Part shown: in pieces, positions 24,968-32,937 of the stretch | Position numbering within the stretch: position 1 is the stretch's first letter | Layout: each line of letters opens with the position of its first letter | Assembly (NCBI GenBank): GCA_036500965.1 | Contig: DASYBC010000051.1 | Span: forward strand, 62,001-126,000 | DNA from: AP-15 sp036500965 | GTDB taxonomy: Bacteria; Pseudomonadota; Alphaproteobacteria; ATCC43930; CGMCC-115725 | Length of the DNA: 64,000 nucleotides | Direction of reading: 5' to 3' | The notes under the pieces: generated by a model | What the model was told of the DNA's origin: nothing | The model's database searches: none | The model's input: the letters and a program-made list of their open reading frames with translations, nothing else | Position numbers and translations under genes: made by a program

Positions 24968-25753
24968 TCAAGCGCCGGACACAGCAACGGCCGCTTGCTT
25001 GCCGCAGGTCGGGCATTCGGCATCCTTGGCGATGCGGATCGAGTGAAAGCGGGCGCGCATTGCGTCGTACAGGAGAAGCGTGCCGTCGAGGCTTTCGCCG
25101 AGCCCCAGCAGCTCCTTCAGCACTTCGACCGCCTGCAAGGTGCCAAGCACGCCAGCGACGGCGCCGAGAATGCCGGCAGTTTCGCAGCGCGGCACCAGAT
25201 CGGGCGGCGGCGCCTCGCGGAACAGGCAACGATAGCACGGATGGCCGGCGCCGAGATACGGCCGGAAGGTCGAGAGCTGACCTTCGAACGGCGATAGCGC
25301 CGCCGCCACCAGCGGCTTTTCGAGGCGCCAGCACAGCTCGGTCAGTAGATAGCGGGTCGCGAAATTGTCGCTGCCGTCGGCAACGAGATCGTATTCGGCT
25401 ATTATTGCCTCGGCGTTGCCCGGCTCGAGCCGAACCGGATGGGCATTGACACGAATACCGGGGTTGACCGCGGCCAGGGTCCGCCGTGCGCTGTCGACCT
25501 TGAGCTCGCCGACGCTCGGTGTCGCGTGCACGATCTGGCGCTGCAGATTGGTCAGATCGACCCGGTCGGGATCGGCGACCCCGATGGTCCCGACCCCGGC
25601 GGCGGCCAGATAGAGCAGCAGCGGCGAGCCGAGCCCGCCGGCGCCGACCACCAGCACGCGCGCTTGCAGCAGCCGCGCCTGGCCCTCCTCGCCGACCTCG
25701 TCGAGGATCAGATGCCGGGCATAGCGCTGAAATTGCTCTTCGCTGAGCTCCAC
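24968..25753 (-). CDS. HesA/MoeB/ThiF-family E1-like adenylyltransferase
   Basis: The GTG start at 25753 follows AAAGGAG and gives 261 residues. Features are RYARHLIL, the Rossmann nucleotide site VLVVGAGGLGSPLLLYLAAAG, DLTNLQRQ with the arginine finger, a zinc site formed by CYRC and C-terminal CPTC, and a candidate transfer cysteine in PRCETAGILG. Such enzymes adenylate the C-terminal glycine of ubiquitin-like sulfur carriers (MoaD, ThiS, CysO-like). The rhodanese domain found in eukaryotic MOCS3 is missing. It lies 25 bp downstream of cysK, pointing to sulfur transfer. Confidence 0.92.
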   Translation of the reverse strand: MELSEEQFQRYARHLILDEVGEEGQARLLQARVLVVGAGGLGSPLLLYLAAAGVGTIGVADPDRVDLTNLQRQIVHATPSVGELKVDSARRTLAAVNPGIRVNAHPVRLEPGNAEAIIAEYDLVADGSDNFATRYLLTELCWRLEKPLVAAALSPFEGQLSTFRPYLGAGHPCYRCLFREAPPPDLVPRCETAGILGAVAGVLGTLQAVEVLKELLGLGESLDGTLLLYDAMRARFHSIRIAKDAECPTCGKQAAVAVSGA

Positions 25754-25778
25754 GCCAACTCCTTTCCCCGCATTCCTC

Positions 25779-26756
25779 TCAGAGCCCTTCGAACAGCGGC
25801 GTCGATAGATAGCGTTCGGCAAAGTCCGGCAGAACCACGACGAGCGTCTTGCCTGCCATATCGGCGCGCTTGCCGATTTCGAGCGCCGCCGCGAGTGCTG
25901 CCCCCGACGAGATCCCAACGGTCAAGGCCTCCAGCCTCGCGGCCTCGCGGGCCGTGCGAAAGGCGGTGTCGTTGCTGACGCGAACGACCTCGTCGATCAG
26001 CTTGGTGTCGAGGATTTCGGGAATGAAGCCGGCGCCGAGCCCCTGGATGCGGTGTGAGCCCGGCGACCCGCCCGACAGCACGGCGCTGTCCTCGGGCTCG
26101 ACCGCGATCATCTTGAGCCCGGGCTTGCGCGGCTTCAACACCGAGCCGACGCCGGTCAAGGTGCCGCCGGTGCCGACGCCGCTGACCACGACATCGACCT
26201 TTCCGCCGGTATCCTTCCAGATCTCCTCCGCGGTGGTCCGCCGATGGATCTCGGGATTGGCCGGGTTCTGGAATTGTTGCGGGATGAACGCATCGGGCAG
26301 CGAGCCGGCGATTTCCTCGGCTTTGGCGATGGCCCCCTTCATGCCTTGCGCCGCCGGCGTCAATTCGAGCTCGGCGCCGAGCAGCAGCAGCATCTTGCGC
26401 CGCTCGATCGACATGCTGTCGGGCATCGTCAGGATCAGCCGGTAGCCCTTCGCGGCGCAGACAAAAGCGAGCGCAATCCCGGTATTGCCCGAGGTCGGCT
26501 CGACCAGCACGGTGCCGGGCTTGATCCGCCCGGCGGCTTCGGCGGCGGCGACCATCGACACGCCGATGCGGTCCTTGACAGAGGCGAGCGGGTTGAAGAA
26601 CTCGCATTTGGCGAGAATGTCAGCCTTGGCGCCGGCTTGCTGCGCCAGCCGATGAATGCGGACCAGCGGCGTCGCGCCGATGGTTTCGGTGATGTCGTCG
26701 TAGACGCGGCCGCGAAACTCCGCCGGTCGCGAATTGGTCGTGCTGGCGCTGTGCAT
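25779..26756 (-). CDS. cysK: cysteine synthase (O-acetylserine sulfhydrylase)
   Basis: CysK makes cysteine from O-acetylserine and sulfide. The ATG at 26756 sits 6 bp after GGAGGA; the ATG two codons earlier touches the ribosome-binding site and is less likely. The 325-residue protein has TPLVRI, PLP lysine Lys61 in NPLASVKDR, the PTSGNTGIA substrate loop, VSGVGTGGT for PLP phosphate, and ISSGAAL near the C-terminus. It is in line with the HesA/MoeB-like gene downstream and the Rrf2 regulator upstream, probably one operon. Confidence 0.96.
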   Translation of the reverse strand: MHSASTTNSRPAEFRGRVYDDITETIGATPLVRIHRLAQQAGAKADILAKCEFFNPLASVKDRIGVSMVAAAEAAGRIKPGTVLVEPTSGNTGIALAFVCAAKGYRLILTMPDSMSIERRKMLLLLGAELELTPAAQGMKGAIAKAEEIAGSLPDAFIPQQFQNPANPEIHRRTTAEEIWKDTGGKVDVVVSGVGTGGTLTGVGSVLKPRKPGLKMIAVEPEDSAVLSGGSPGSHRIQGLGAGFIPEILDTKLIDEVVRVSNDTAFRTAREAARLEALTVGISSGAALAAALEIGKRADMAGKTLVVVLPDFAERYLSTPLFEGL

Positions 26757-26835
26757 TAGCATTCCTCCCCGTCGGGCAACCGTAGTTTCATGTAGGGTCG
26801 GCGCCGCGCCGCTGCAACGAGCCCCTCGGCTCGGC

Positions 26836-27291
26836 TCAGATTGCAAAATCGCTGAATTCGGTCGCGCGGCCGGCGATCCCTGCGTCACGCGCGCGGCCGC
26901 ACAGATCGTCGAGCGTCAGAGAATCAAGCCGCTGCATCATCTCGTCCTGCAATTCGAGCCACAGCGGGCGCACCACCTGATGGCCAAGCGCGCTGCCCGC
27001 CGGATCGCTGATCGGGTCCTCGGCGGTTTCCAGCCCGCGCACGGTGCGCACGATATCGCCGAGGCTGACCAGCCGCCGCTCGCGCGCCAGACGATAGCCG
27101 CCGCTCGGCCCGCGGATGCCAAGCAGGATCCCGTGCCGCACCAGCTCCTGCAGCACCGGTTCGAGATAGCGCCGCGGGATTCCCTGGCGCTCGGTGATCT
27201 CGGCCGACCGCACCGGCACCGGCCCGCCATTATAGGCGATGTCGAGCACCGCCTCGATCGCGAACAGGAGCTTTTTGGTCAGCCGAACCAT
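26836..27291 (-). CDS. Rrf2-family regulator without the IscR cysteine cluster (CymR-like)
   Basis: This 151-residue protein has the Rrf2 winged helix: LTKKLLFAIEAVLDIAY, the recognition helix region IPRRYLEPVLQELVRHG, and the wing GIRGPSGGYRLAR. The three cysteines that bind an Fe-S cluster in IscR are missing; the only cysteine is in DDLCGRA near the C-terminus. Rrf2 proteins lacking the cluster include CymR, which controls cysteine metabolism through CysK. Being directly upstream of cysK, it is likely its regulator and may sense cysteine status; this is inference from context. Confidence 0.9.
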   Translation of the reverse strand: MVRLTKKLLFAIEAVLDIAYNGGPVPVRSAEITERQGIPRRYLEPVLQELVRHGILLGIRGPSGGYRLARERRLVSLGDIVRTVRGLETAEDPISDPAGSALGHQVVRPLWLELQDEMMQRLDSLTLDDLCGRARDAGIAGRATEFSDFAI

Positions 27292-27412
27292 GTCATGCGG
27301 CCCGCCGCCGAAGGTTCACGGGGTCTTGGCGGGTGAGTGTCGCCGCAACCGGCGTTTCGGACAAGGGGCGCGCACCGCAACGCGGGAACTCTAGGAGGAC
27401 GGGCGGCCTTGA

Positions 27413-28078
27413 TCACCTGCGCAGCAACAGCGGGAGGACGGCGGCCACCGCGCCAACAACGAGCGCTATGGCGCTCACCACGAGTGCGATCACGGTCAGT
27501 CTCGCATTATACGCATCGATATTGTCGCCAATTTTCTGCACTCGGCCAGCTGGGCGAGGAGTTCCTATGTCCGGGGGATCTTTTTTATACGGCCGTATCG
27601 GACCCTTCACACTGAAAACGTGGAGCGAGCAAAATCGCTGACCACGACGCAGGCATACTTTGCGCCTTCCGTAATTATGCACCGTAACCAGTAAATGTCC
27701 ATGAAATCCAGGATCTACTTTCGAGGGGGTATTTGTTACACCTCTTTGTAATAAACCAACCTTTGGAAATATCTGACCAAAACGAAGTTCAGGAAATTCT
27801 ACCCATTCCTGAGTTTGTATGATGACGGCGTTTCCTGGTAGTAAAATAATCGTATCGTTTTGGCTAAGTACCTGTGCGTCATCGTTTCGATGGTCACGGT
27901 ATGCAGCGCCCACTCGCAGGTCGTAACCGTCATTACATTCCTCGGAATCAATCTTGAGCTGCTCGGTATCCCCATGCTGTATAAGAACAGCCGTTCCGTC
28001 CTTCCTGAACTCGCTGCTGGATGTTACGACAGATAGCGAATCTGAGCCTGGGTCAGTCGTAAGGGCAATCAACGACAT
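27413..28078 (-). CDS. dUTPase/dCTP-deaminase-fold protein with C-terminal membrane anchor
   Basis: The 221-residue protein has NDGYDLRVG (49-57), FPKVGLLQRGV (104-114), VDPGFHGHLLVTVHN (121-135) and GQRFCSLHVF (146-155), the landmarks of the trimeric dUTPase / dCTP deaminase fold. Asp122 matches the fold's conserved aspartate. The position of the E. coli dCTP deaminase catalytic glutamate (Glu138) reads Thr or Val, and the RSG/SLAR phosphate motif reads KVGLLQ. The dUTPase Gly-rich C-terminal motif is absent; instead residues 194-219 form one membrane helix. Sampled lines have 40-43% GC against about 70% around it, a sign of acquisition. It sits beside coaBC, where dut is often found. Function is open. 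Confidence 0.75.
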   Translation of the reverse strand: MSLIALTTDPGSDSLSVVTSSSEFRKDGTAVLIQHGDTEQLKIDSEECNDGYDLRVGAAYRDHRNDDAQVLSQNDTIILLPGNAVIIQTQEWVEFPELRFGQIFPKVGLLQRGVTNTPSKVDPGFHGHLLVTVHNYGRRKVCLRRGQRFCSLHVFSVKGPIRPYKKDPPDIGTPRPAGRVQKIGDNIDAYNARLTVIALVVSAIALVVGAVAAVLPLLLRR

Positions 28079-28137
28079 ACGTTCCCCCGATGGAGTGCCG
28101 TCTAATAATAACGATCATTTATTACGTCAGGTGACCT

Positions 28138-29373
28138 TCATTCAGCTTCACTGGGCGCCAGCTGTCGCGCGACAAGCTCGGCGAGGCGGGCGGCGACCTC
28201 GCGCTTGGTCATCGCCGGCCAGTCCTCGACACCCGCGGCATCGACCAGGTGGATCGTGTTGCGGTCGCCGCCAAAGGTGCCCGACGCGGCCGAAACGTCG
28301 TTGGCGAGGATCCAGTCGCAGCGCTTGCGCTCGCGCTTGGCGCGGGCGTTGGCGACGATGTCGTCGGTCTCCGCGGCAAAGCCGATGACCAGCGCCGGCC
28401 GGTCGTTGGCATGCTGGGCGATCCGGGCGAGGATGTCGGGGTTTTCGGTGAGGCGCAGCAATGGCGGGCCGCCGCCATCTTTTTTGAGCTTTTGCCTGGC
28501 GACACTCTCGACCCGCCAATCGGCGACCGCCGCGGCCATCACCGCGATATCGACCGGGAGCGCCGCCTCGCAGGCTGCCAGCATCTCGGCCGCGGTCTCA
28601 ACCGGCACCAGCCGGACGCCAGCCGGCGGCGGCTCCTGCGTTGGCCCCGAGACCAGCACCGTCTCGGCGCCCAATGCGGCGAGCGCGCCAGCGATCGCAT
28701 GCCCCTGCTTGCCCGAGGAATGGTTCGAGAGGTAACGCACCGGATCGATCGGCTCGCGCGTCGGCCCGCTGGTGACCAAGGCGCGCTTTCCGGCGAGCCG
28801 CACGCCCTCGCTCAGCATCGCCTCGATCGCAGCGACGACCTCCAGCGGCTCGGCCATCCGGCCCGGTCCGACCTCGCCGTCCGCAAGCTCGCCCGAGCCC
28901 GGCCCGACCCGCACCACCCCGCGCGCCGCCAGGGTCGCGAGATTAGCCTGTGTCGCCGGATGCGCCCACATCATCAAATTCATCGCCGGCGCGATCAGCA
29001 CCCTCTTGTCCGAGGCGAGCAATGCCGCCGTCGCCAAATCGTCGGCGAGCCCCGCCGCCATGCGCGCGATCAGATCGGCGGTGGCCGGCGCCACGACGAC
29101 CAGGTCGGCCTCCCGCGACAGGCGGATATGGCCCATCTCGCTCTCGTCGGTCAGCGACCACAGCTCGGTATAGACCTTGTCCCCGCACAGCGAGGCGACC
29201 GACAATGGCGTCACGAAATGCTGCGCCGCGGCGGTCATGATCGGGCGCACCGCAGCGCCGCGCTCGCGCAGCCGGCGGATCAAATCGAGGCTCTTATAAG
29301 CCGCGATCCCGCCCGAAATGATCAGCAGGATGCGCCGCCCATTTAGCACCTGCAGCACCTCGCCCTCCGTCAC
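28138..29373 (-). CDS. coaBC: bifunctional phosphopantothenoylcysteine decarboxylase / phosphopantothenate-cysteine ligase
   Basis: CoaBC carries out two steps of coenzyme A synthesis. GTG at 29373 overlaps the DUF2784 stop (GTGA) with GGGAG upstream, giving 411 residues; GTG at 29358 is an alternative. The N-terminal FMN-dependent CoaC domain shows ILLIISGGIAAYKSLDLIR, VVVAPATADLIARMA and the PAMNLMMW segment. The CoaB domain begins at VTSGPTREPIDPVRYLSNHSSG and ends with KLKKDGG and ILANDVS. In the gene's downstream position, where dut is often seen, is the AT-rich DCD-fold gene. Confidence 0.95.
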   Translation of the reverse strand: MTEGEVLQVLNGRRILLIISGGIAAYKSLDLIRRLRERGAAVRPIMTAAAQHFVTPLSVASLCGDKVYTELWSLTDESEMGHIRLSREADLVVVAPATADLIARMAAGLADDLATAALLASDKRVLIAPAMNLMMWAHPATQANLATLAARGVVRVGPGSGELADGEVGPGRMAEPLEVVAAIEAMLSEGVRLAGKRALVTSGPTREPIDPVRYLSNHSSGKQGHAIAGALAALGAETVLVSGPTQEPPPAGVRLVPVETAAEMLAACEAALPVDIAVMAAAVADWRVESVARQKLKKDGGGPPLLRLTENPDILARIAQHANDRPALVIGFAAETDDIVANARAKRERKRCDWILANDVSAASGTFGGDRNTIHLVDAAGVEDWPAMTKREVAARLAELVARQLAPSEAE

Positions 29374-29786
29374 GGCTCCCGCCGCCAAGTATGCCCTGCC
29401 GGCACGACAAGGGCGAGGCGGTTCCGCCGCGGCGGCACAAGCCAAAAGAGCGCCAGCGCATAACCGAAGACGGCGAGGTAAAGCGCTCCGAAAACCCAGA
29501 TCGGCAAGCGCCAATAGATCAGCCGATCGACCCAGTCCATGATCAGCGGCGTGGGCGCTGCCGCGGCGCCGGACATCGCCGCCTGCCAGAGCGTCAGGAT
29601 ACAGGCGCGGCCCGCCACCGCCTGAACCGCGACCACGGCCAACAGCGCGATGTGCAACACCCGCCACCAGGCGATGCGAACAAAACGCCAGCCGCACAGC
29701 GCACCGATCGGGACCGCGATCAGCCCGAACAGATTGAACAGGATGATCGCGACATGCCCCGCCAGGATCGCCTCGGCCGCTGCCAT
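29370..29786 (-). CDS. DUF2784 membrane protein
   Basis: The 138-residue protein has four hydrophobic segments and the DUF2784 landmarks: HVAIILFNLFGLIAVPIGAL, GWRFVRIAWWRVLHI, and GRACILTLWQ. The family is a small integral inner-membrane group of unknown function. Its stop overlaps the coaBC start by 4 bp, so the two are translationally coupled. It is divergent from gabD. Confidence 0.85.
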   Translation of the reverse strand: MAAAEAILAGHVAIILFNLFGLIAVPIGALCGWRFVRIAWWRVLHIALLAVVAVQAVAGRACILTLWQAAMSGAAAAPTPLIMDWVDRLIYWRLPIWVFGALYLAVFGYALALFWLVPPRRNRLALVVPAGHTWRREP

Positions 29787-29877
29787 CTTGTCCGTCCGTT
29801 CCCGCGCCTCGGGGGGAGCCTTGCCAAGCTCGGCGCTGCTTCGTACCTAATCATAGACTTGAAGGGAGACGCAGGCG

Positions 29878-31335
29878 ATGAAGCTCCAGGATCAAAAGCT
29901 GTTCCGGCAGCAATGCTATATCGACGGCGAATGGGTCGACGCGTTGAACCGCGGCACGATCCCGGTCACCGACCCGGCGACCGGCGAGACGCTCGGCACC
30001 GTGCCGCGCATGGGCGCCGAGGAGACCCGCCGAGCGATCGAGGCGGCCGACAAGGCGCTACCGGGCTGGCGCGCCAAGACCGCCAAGGAACGCGCCCACA
30101 TCTTGCGCCGCTGGTACGATCTGATGATGGCGAACCAGGACGATTTGGCGGCCCTGATGACCGCCGAGCAGGGCAAGCCATTGGCCGAGTCGAAGGGCGA
30201 GATCGCCTATGCCGCGGCCTTCATCGAATGGTTCGGCGAGGAGGGGAAGCGCATCTATGGCGACACGATCCCGGCGCATATGGCCGACAAGCGCATCGTC
30301 GTCACCAAGGAGCCGATCGGCGTTACCGCGGCGATCACGCCCTGGAATTTCCCGGCGGCGATGATCACCCGCAAATCGGGTCCGGCCTTGGCCGCGGGCT
30401 GCACGATGGTGCTGAAGCCGGCCACCGCCACGCCCTATTCGGCACTGGCATTGTGCGAGTTGGCCGAGCGCGCCGGGGTACCGAAAGGCGTCTTCTCCTG
30501 CGTCACCGGCGGCGCCAAGGAGATCGGCGGCGAGCTGACCTCGAACCCAATCGTGCGCAAGCTGTCCTTCACCGGCTCGACCGAGATCGGCAAATTGCTG
30601 ATGGAGCAATGCGCCGGCACGGTCAAGAAGATGTCGCTAGAATTGGGCGGCAACGCCCCCTTCATCGTCTTCGACGACGCCGATATCGAGATGGCGGTCA
30701 AGGGCGCGATCGCCTCCAAATACCGGAATGCCGGACAGACCTGCGTGTGCGCCAACCGCATCCTGGTGCAGGATGGGGTCTATGATGCCTTTACCAAACG
30801 GCTCGCCGAGACCGCCGGGGCGATGAAAGTCGCCGCCGGGTTCGAGCCCGGTGCCGTGATCGGCCCGCTGATCGACATGAAGGCGATCGAGAAGGTCGAG
30901 GCGCATGTCGCCGACGCGCTCAAAAAGGGCGCCAAGGTGGTGATCGGCGGCAAGCGCAGCGCGCTCGGCGGCAGCTTTTACGAGCCGACCGTGCTGGCCG
31001 ACGTCACCACCGACATGATGATCACGCGCGAAGAAACCTTTGGCCCGGTGGCCCCGCTCTACCGCTTCAAGACCGAGGCTGAGGCGGTCAAGATGGCCAA
31101 CGACACCGAATTCGGCCTCGCCGCCTATTTCTACAGCCGCGACATCGGCCGCATCTGGCGCGTTGCCGAGGCGCTCGAATATGGCATCGTCGGCATCAAC
31201 GAGGGCATCATCTCGACCGAAATCGCCCCCTTTGGCGGCATGAAGGAAAGCGGCATCGGCCGCGAAGGCTCGAAATACGGCATCGAGGAATTCCTCGAGG
31301 TCAAATATTTGTGCATGGGCGGCATCGACCGTTAA
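29878..31335 (+). CDS. gabD: NAD(P)-dependent succinate-semialdehyde dehydrogenase
   Basis: GabD oxidises succinate semialdehyde to succinate in the GABA shunt. The 485-residue protein has the aldehyde dehydrogenase set: ITPWNFPAAMITRK, the NAD(P) loop FTGSTEIGK, general base Glu255 in SLELGGNAP, nucleophile Cys289 in NAGQTCVCANR, and EETFGPVAPL. FIEWFGEEGKRIYGDTIP is characteristic of the GabD branch. AAGGGAG precedes the ATG. No gabT or permease lies beside it, so it may act in general aldehyde metabolism. Confidence 0.94.
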   Translation: MKLQDQKLFRQQCYIDGEWVDALNRGTIPVTDPATGETLGTVPRMGAEETRRAIEAADKALPGWRAKTAKERAHILRRWYDLMMANQDDLAALMTAEQGKPLAESKGEIAYAAAFIEWFGEEGKRIYGDTIPAHMADKRIVVTKEPIGVTAAITPWNFPAAMITRKSGPALAAGCTMVLKPATATPYSALALCELAERAGVPKGVFSCVTGGAKEIGGELTSNPIVRKLSFTGSTEIGKLLMEQCAGTVKKMSLELGGNAPFIVFDDADIEMAVKGAIASKYRNAGQTCVCANRILVQDGVYDAFTKRLAETAGAMKVAAGFEPGAVIGPLIDMKAIEKVEAHVADALKKGAKVVIGGKRSALGGSFYEPTVLADVTTDMMITREETFGPVAPLYRFKTEAEAVKMANDTEFGLAAYFYSRDIGRIWRVAEALEYGIVGINEGIISTEIAPFGGMKESGIGREGSKYGIEEFLEVKYLCMGGIDR

Positions 31336-31379
31336 CATTCCAGGCGAAGCGGGCCGGTCAGGATCGGATAGACGAGCTC

Positions 31380-31652
31380 ACGCGCCCCTCGTCGATCGCG
31401 AATCGGCGTCGCCCGTTTCGGGTGCTTGAAGCGAGCGATGACGAGCCCGCCCTTCGAGATGGTGTTCGCAGAGTTGCCCGACCGTCAGCGCCTCGCTTTG
31501 ACGGTGGCCGGGTCGTTGCCGTGCGCGACGAGCGCCAGCAGCCGCTTCGCCTCGGCCCGCGCCGTCTCCGCCGTCCAGGGCGAACCGTGCTTGCCGATCG
31601 TCAGCTTGCGGAGCGGAGCGCCTCGGCCGACGCCTATCCGGTAGTGCACCAT
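31380..31652 (-). pseudogene. frameshifted fragment of a tyrosine-recombinase integrase (arm-binding domain)
   Basis: From 31652 to 31485 the frame reads HYRIGVGRGAPLRKLTIGKH, GSPWTAETARAEAKRLLA and GNDPATVKARR, then stops. This is the N-terminal arm-type DNA-binding domain (DUF4102-like) of prophage and island integrases. The next frame continues with EALTVGQLCEHHLEG (31484 downward), matching the start of the following SAM-like domain, so a frameshift separates them. The catalytic domain is gone. It lies in a 643-bp gap between gabD and the SDR gene and is a footprint of a former integrated element. Confidence 0.75.
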
Positions 31653-31739
31653 GTGATTTGACGCTTCCGCGCTGCACACGCACACCAAAGAGCGTGTGAA
31701 ACAATTCCCGAGGCGCTCGCTGCCTCGCGATCGTGCGTG

Positions 31740-31840
31740 CTTCGAGACGCGCCTTCGGCGCTCCTCAGCATGAGGTATCCTATTGATAGTGATGGGAAAA
31801 TACCTCATCCTGAGGAAGCCGCGAAGCGGCTGTCTCGAAG
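31740..31840. repeat. long imperfect inverted repeat (CTTCGAGAC...GTCTCGAAG)
   Basis: Left arm 31740-31777 begins CTTCGAGACGCG and ends CAGCATGAGGTA; right arm 31801-31840 begins TACCTCATCCTGAGG and ends CTGTCTCGAAG. Each arm holds its own small hairpin (CGCCTTCGGCG; GCCGCGAAGCGGC). Elements of this build are dispersed in many alphaproteobacterial genomes. It sits next to the integrase remnant. Confidence 0.8.
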
Positions 31841-31978
31841 GGCCTGCCCTCGCGAAGGCGGGGGACGCACCGCACCGCTCCATCCTATCTTCAATTTCTT
31901 CACGCGCTCCAAAGCCGGAGGCCGGGCTGATCACACGAGCCGCCAGCACCTCGCAGCAATTGCGCCAAGCCCGCTGGC

Positions 31979-32803
31979 TCACCAGCCGCCGTCGATGCCG
32001 ATCGCCTGGCCGGTGACGAAGGCGGCCTGGTCGGAGGCGAGAAAGGCGATCATCGCCGCGACCTCGTCCGGCGTGCCGAAGCGGCCGACCGGGATCGCCT
32101 TCGAGCGCTCGGCAAAGCCGATCTCGAGGTCGTCGCCATATTCGCGCCGGTTGGTGCTGATCGCCCGCGAGGTGCGGATCGGGCCGGGGCAGACCGCGTT
32201 GACGGTGATCCCAACGGGTGCGAGGTCGAAGGCCAGCGATTTGGTGAAGCCGACGATCGCCGCCTTCGAGGCGGCGTAGGTCGCGCGGTTGCGGCCGGGT
32301 CGGAACGCCGCCTTCGACGACACGCTGACGATGCGGCCCCAGCCCACCTTGCGCATTGCCGGGACCGCCGCGCGCGACATCAGAAAGCAGCCGCGCGCAT
32401 TGACCGCGAGGGTGCGGTCCCACGCCTCGACCGGGACGTCCTCGATCTCGTTGCGGTCCGCACCCTGCGGCGCCCCGGCATTGTTGACGAGGATGTCGAG
32501 CCGGCCATAGCGGTTCAGCACCTCCTCGACCATGCGCGCGGCATCGGCCTCGACGCTGACATCGCCCAGGGTCGAGGACGCCGCTCCGCCGTTCCGCCGG
32601 ATCTCCTCGACCAGGCTGTCGACCCCGCCCCACGAAGCGTCGGTGTCGCCCTGACGATTGTGCTCGTTGGCGACCCCGGTCGCCACTAAGTCGGAGACGA
32701 CCACCGTCACCCCGGCGGCGGCCAAGGCGCGCGCCGTCGAATTGCCGATCCCGACCGGCTTGCCGCACCCCGTGATCAGCGCCACCCGAGCAGAACCCGG
32801 CAT
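31979..32803 (-). CDS. short-chain dehydrogenase/reductase
   Basis: ATG at 32803 follows AGGAGG by 5 bp and gives 274 residues; an ATG 18 bp earlier lies before that site and is unlikely. The SDR Rossmann motif is ITGCGKPVGIGNSTA, followed by LVNNAG, SVSSKAAFRP with the catalytic serine, the YAASK active site, and VCPGPIRTSRA. A C-terminal GQAIGIDGGW closes the fold. A 20-residue insertion after the second strand (NEHNRQGDTDASWGG) is typical of some xenobiotic or steroid SDRs. The substrate is unknown. Confidence 0.92.
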   Translation of the reverse strand: MPGSARVALITGCGKPVGIGNSTARALAAAGVTVVVSDLVATGVANEHNRQGDTDASWGGVDSLVEEIRRNGGAASSTLGDVSVEADAARMVEEVLNRYGRLDILVNNAGAPQGADRNEIEDVPVEAWDRTLAVNARGCFLMSRAAVPAMRKVGWGRIVSVSSKAAFRPGRNRATYAASKAAIVGFTKSLAFDLAPVGITVNAVCPGPIRTSRAISTNRREYGDDLEIGFAERSKAIPVGRFGTPDEVAAMIAFLASDQAAFVTGQAIGIDGGW

Positions 32804-32937
32804 CCGACCCTCCTTTTGCACCGCCGCCCGTCAACCTGGCGGCCGGGGAGTATTCATCCTTTTCCGGCTCATGTAACTTGGAAACCGTCAATCTCGGCCA
32901 GCCCTTGGCCCGATCCCGGAAAATCGCGAGGTGGCGG

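Noticed and set aside
27413..28078. calling this gene a standard dut or dcd
   Set aside because: Key residues of both enzymes are missing and a C-terminal membrane helix is present, so a firm symbol would be misleading.
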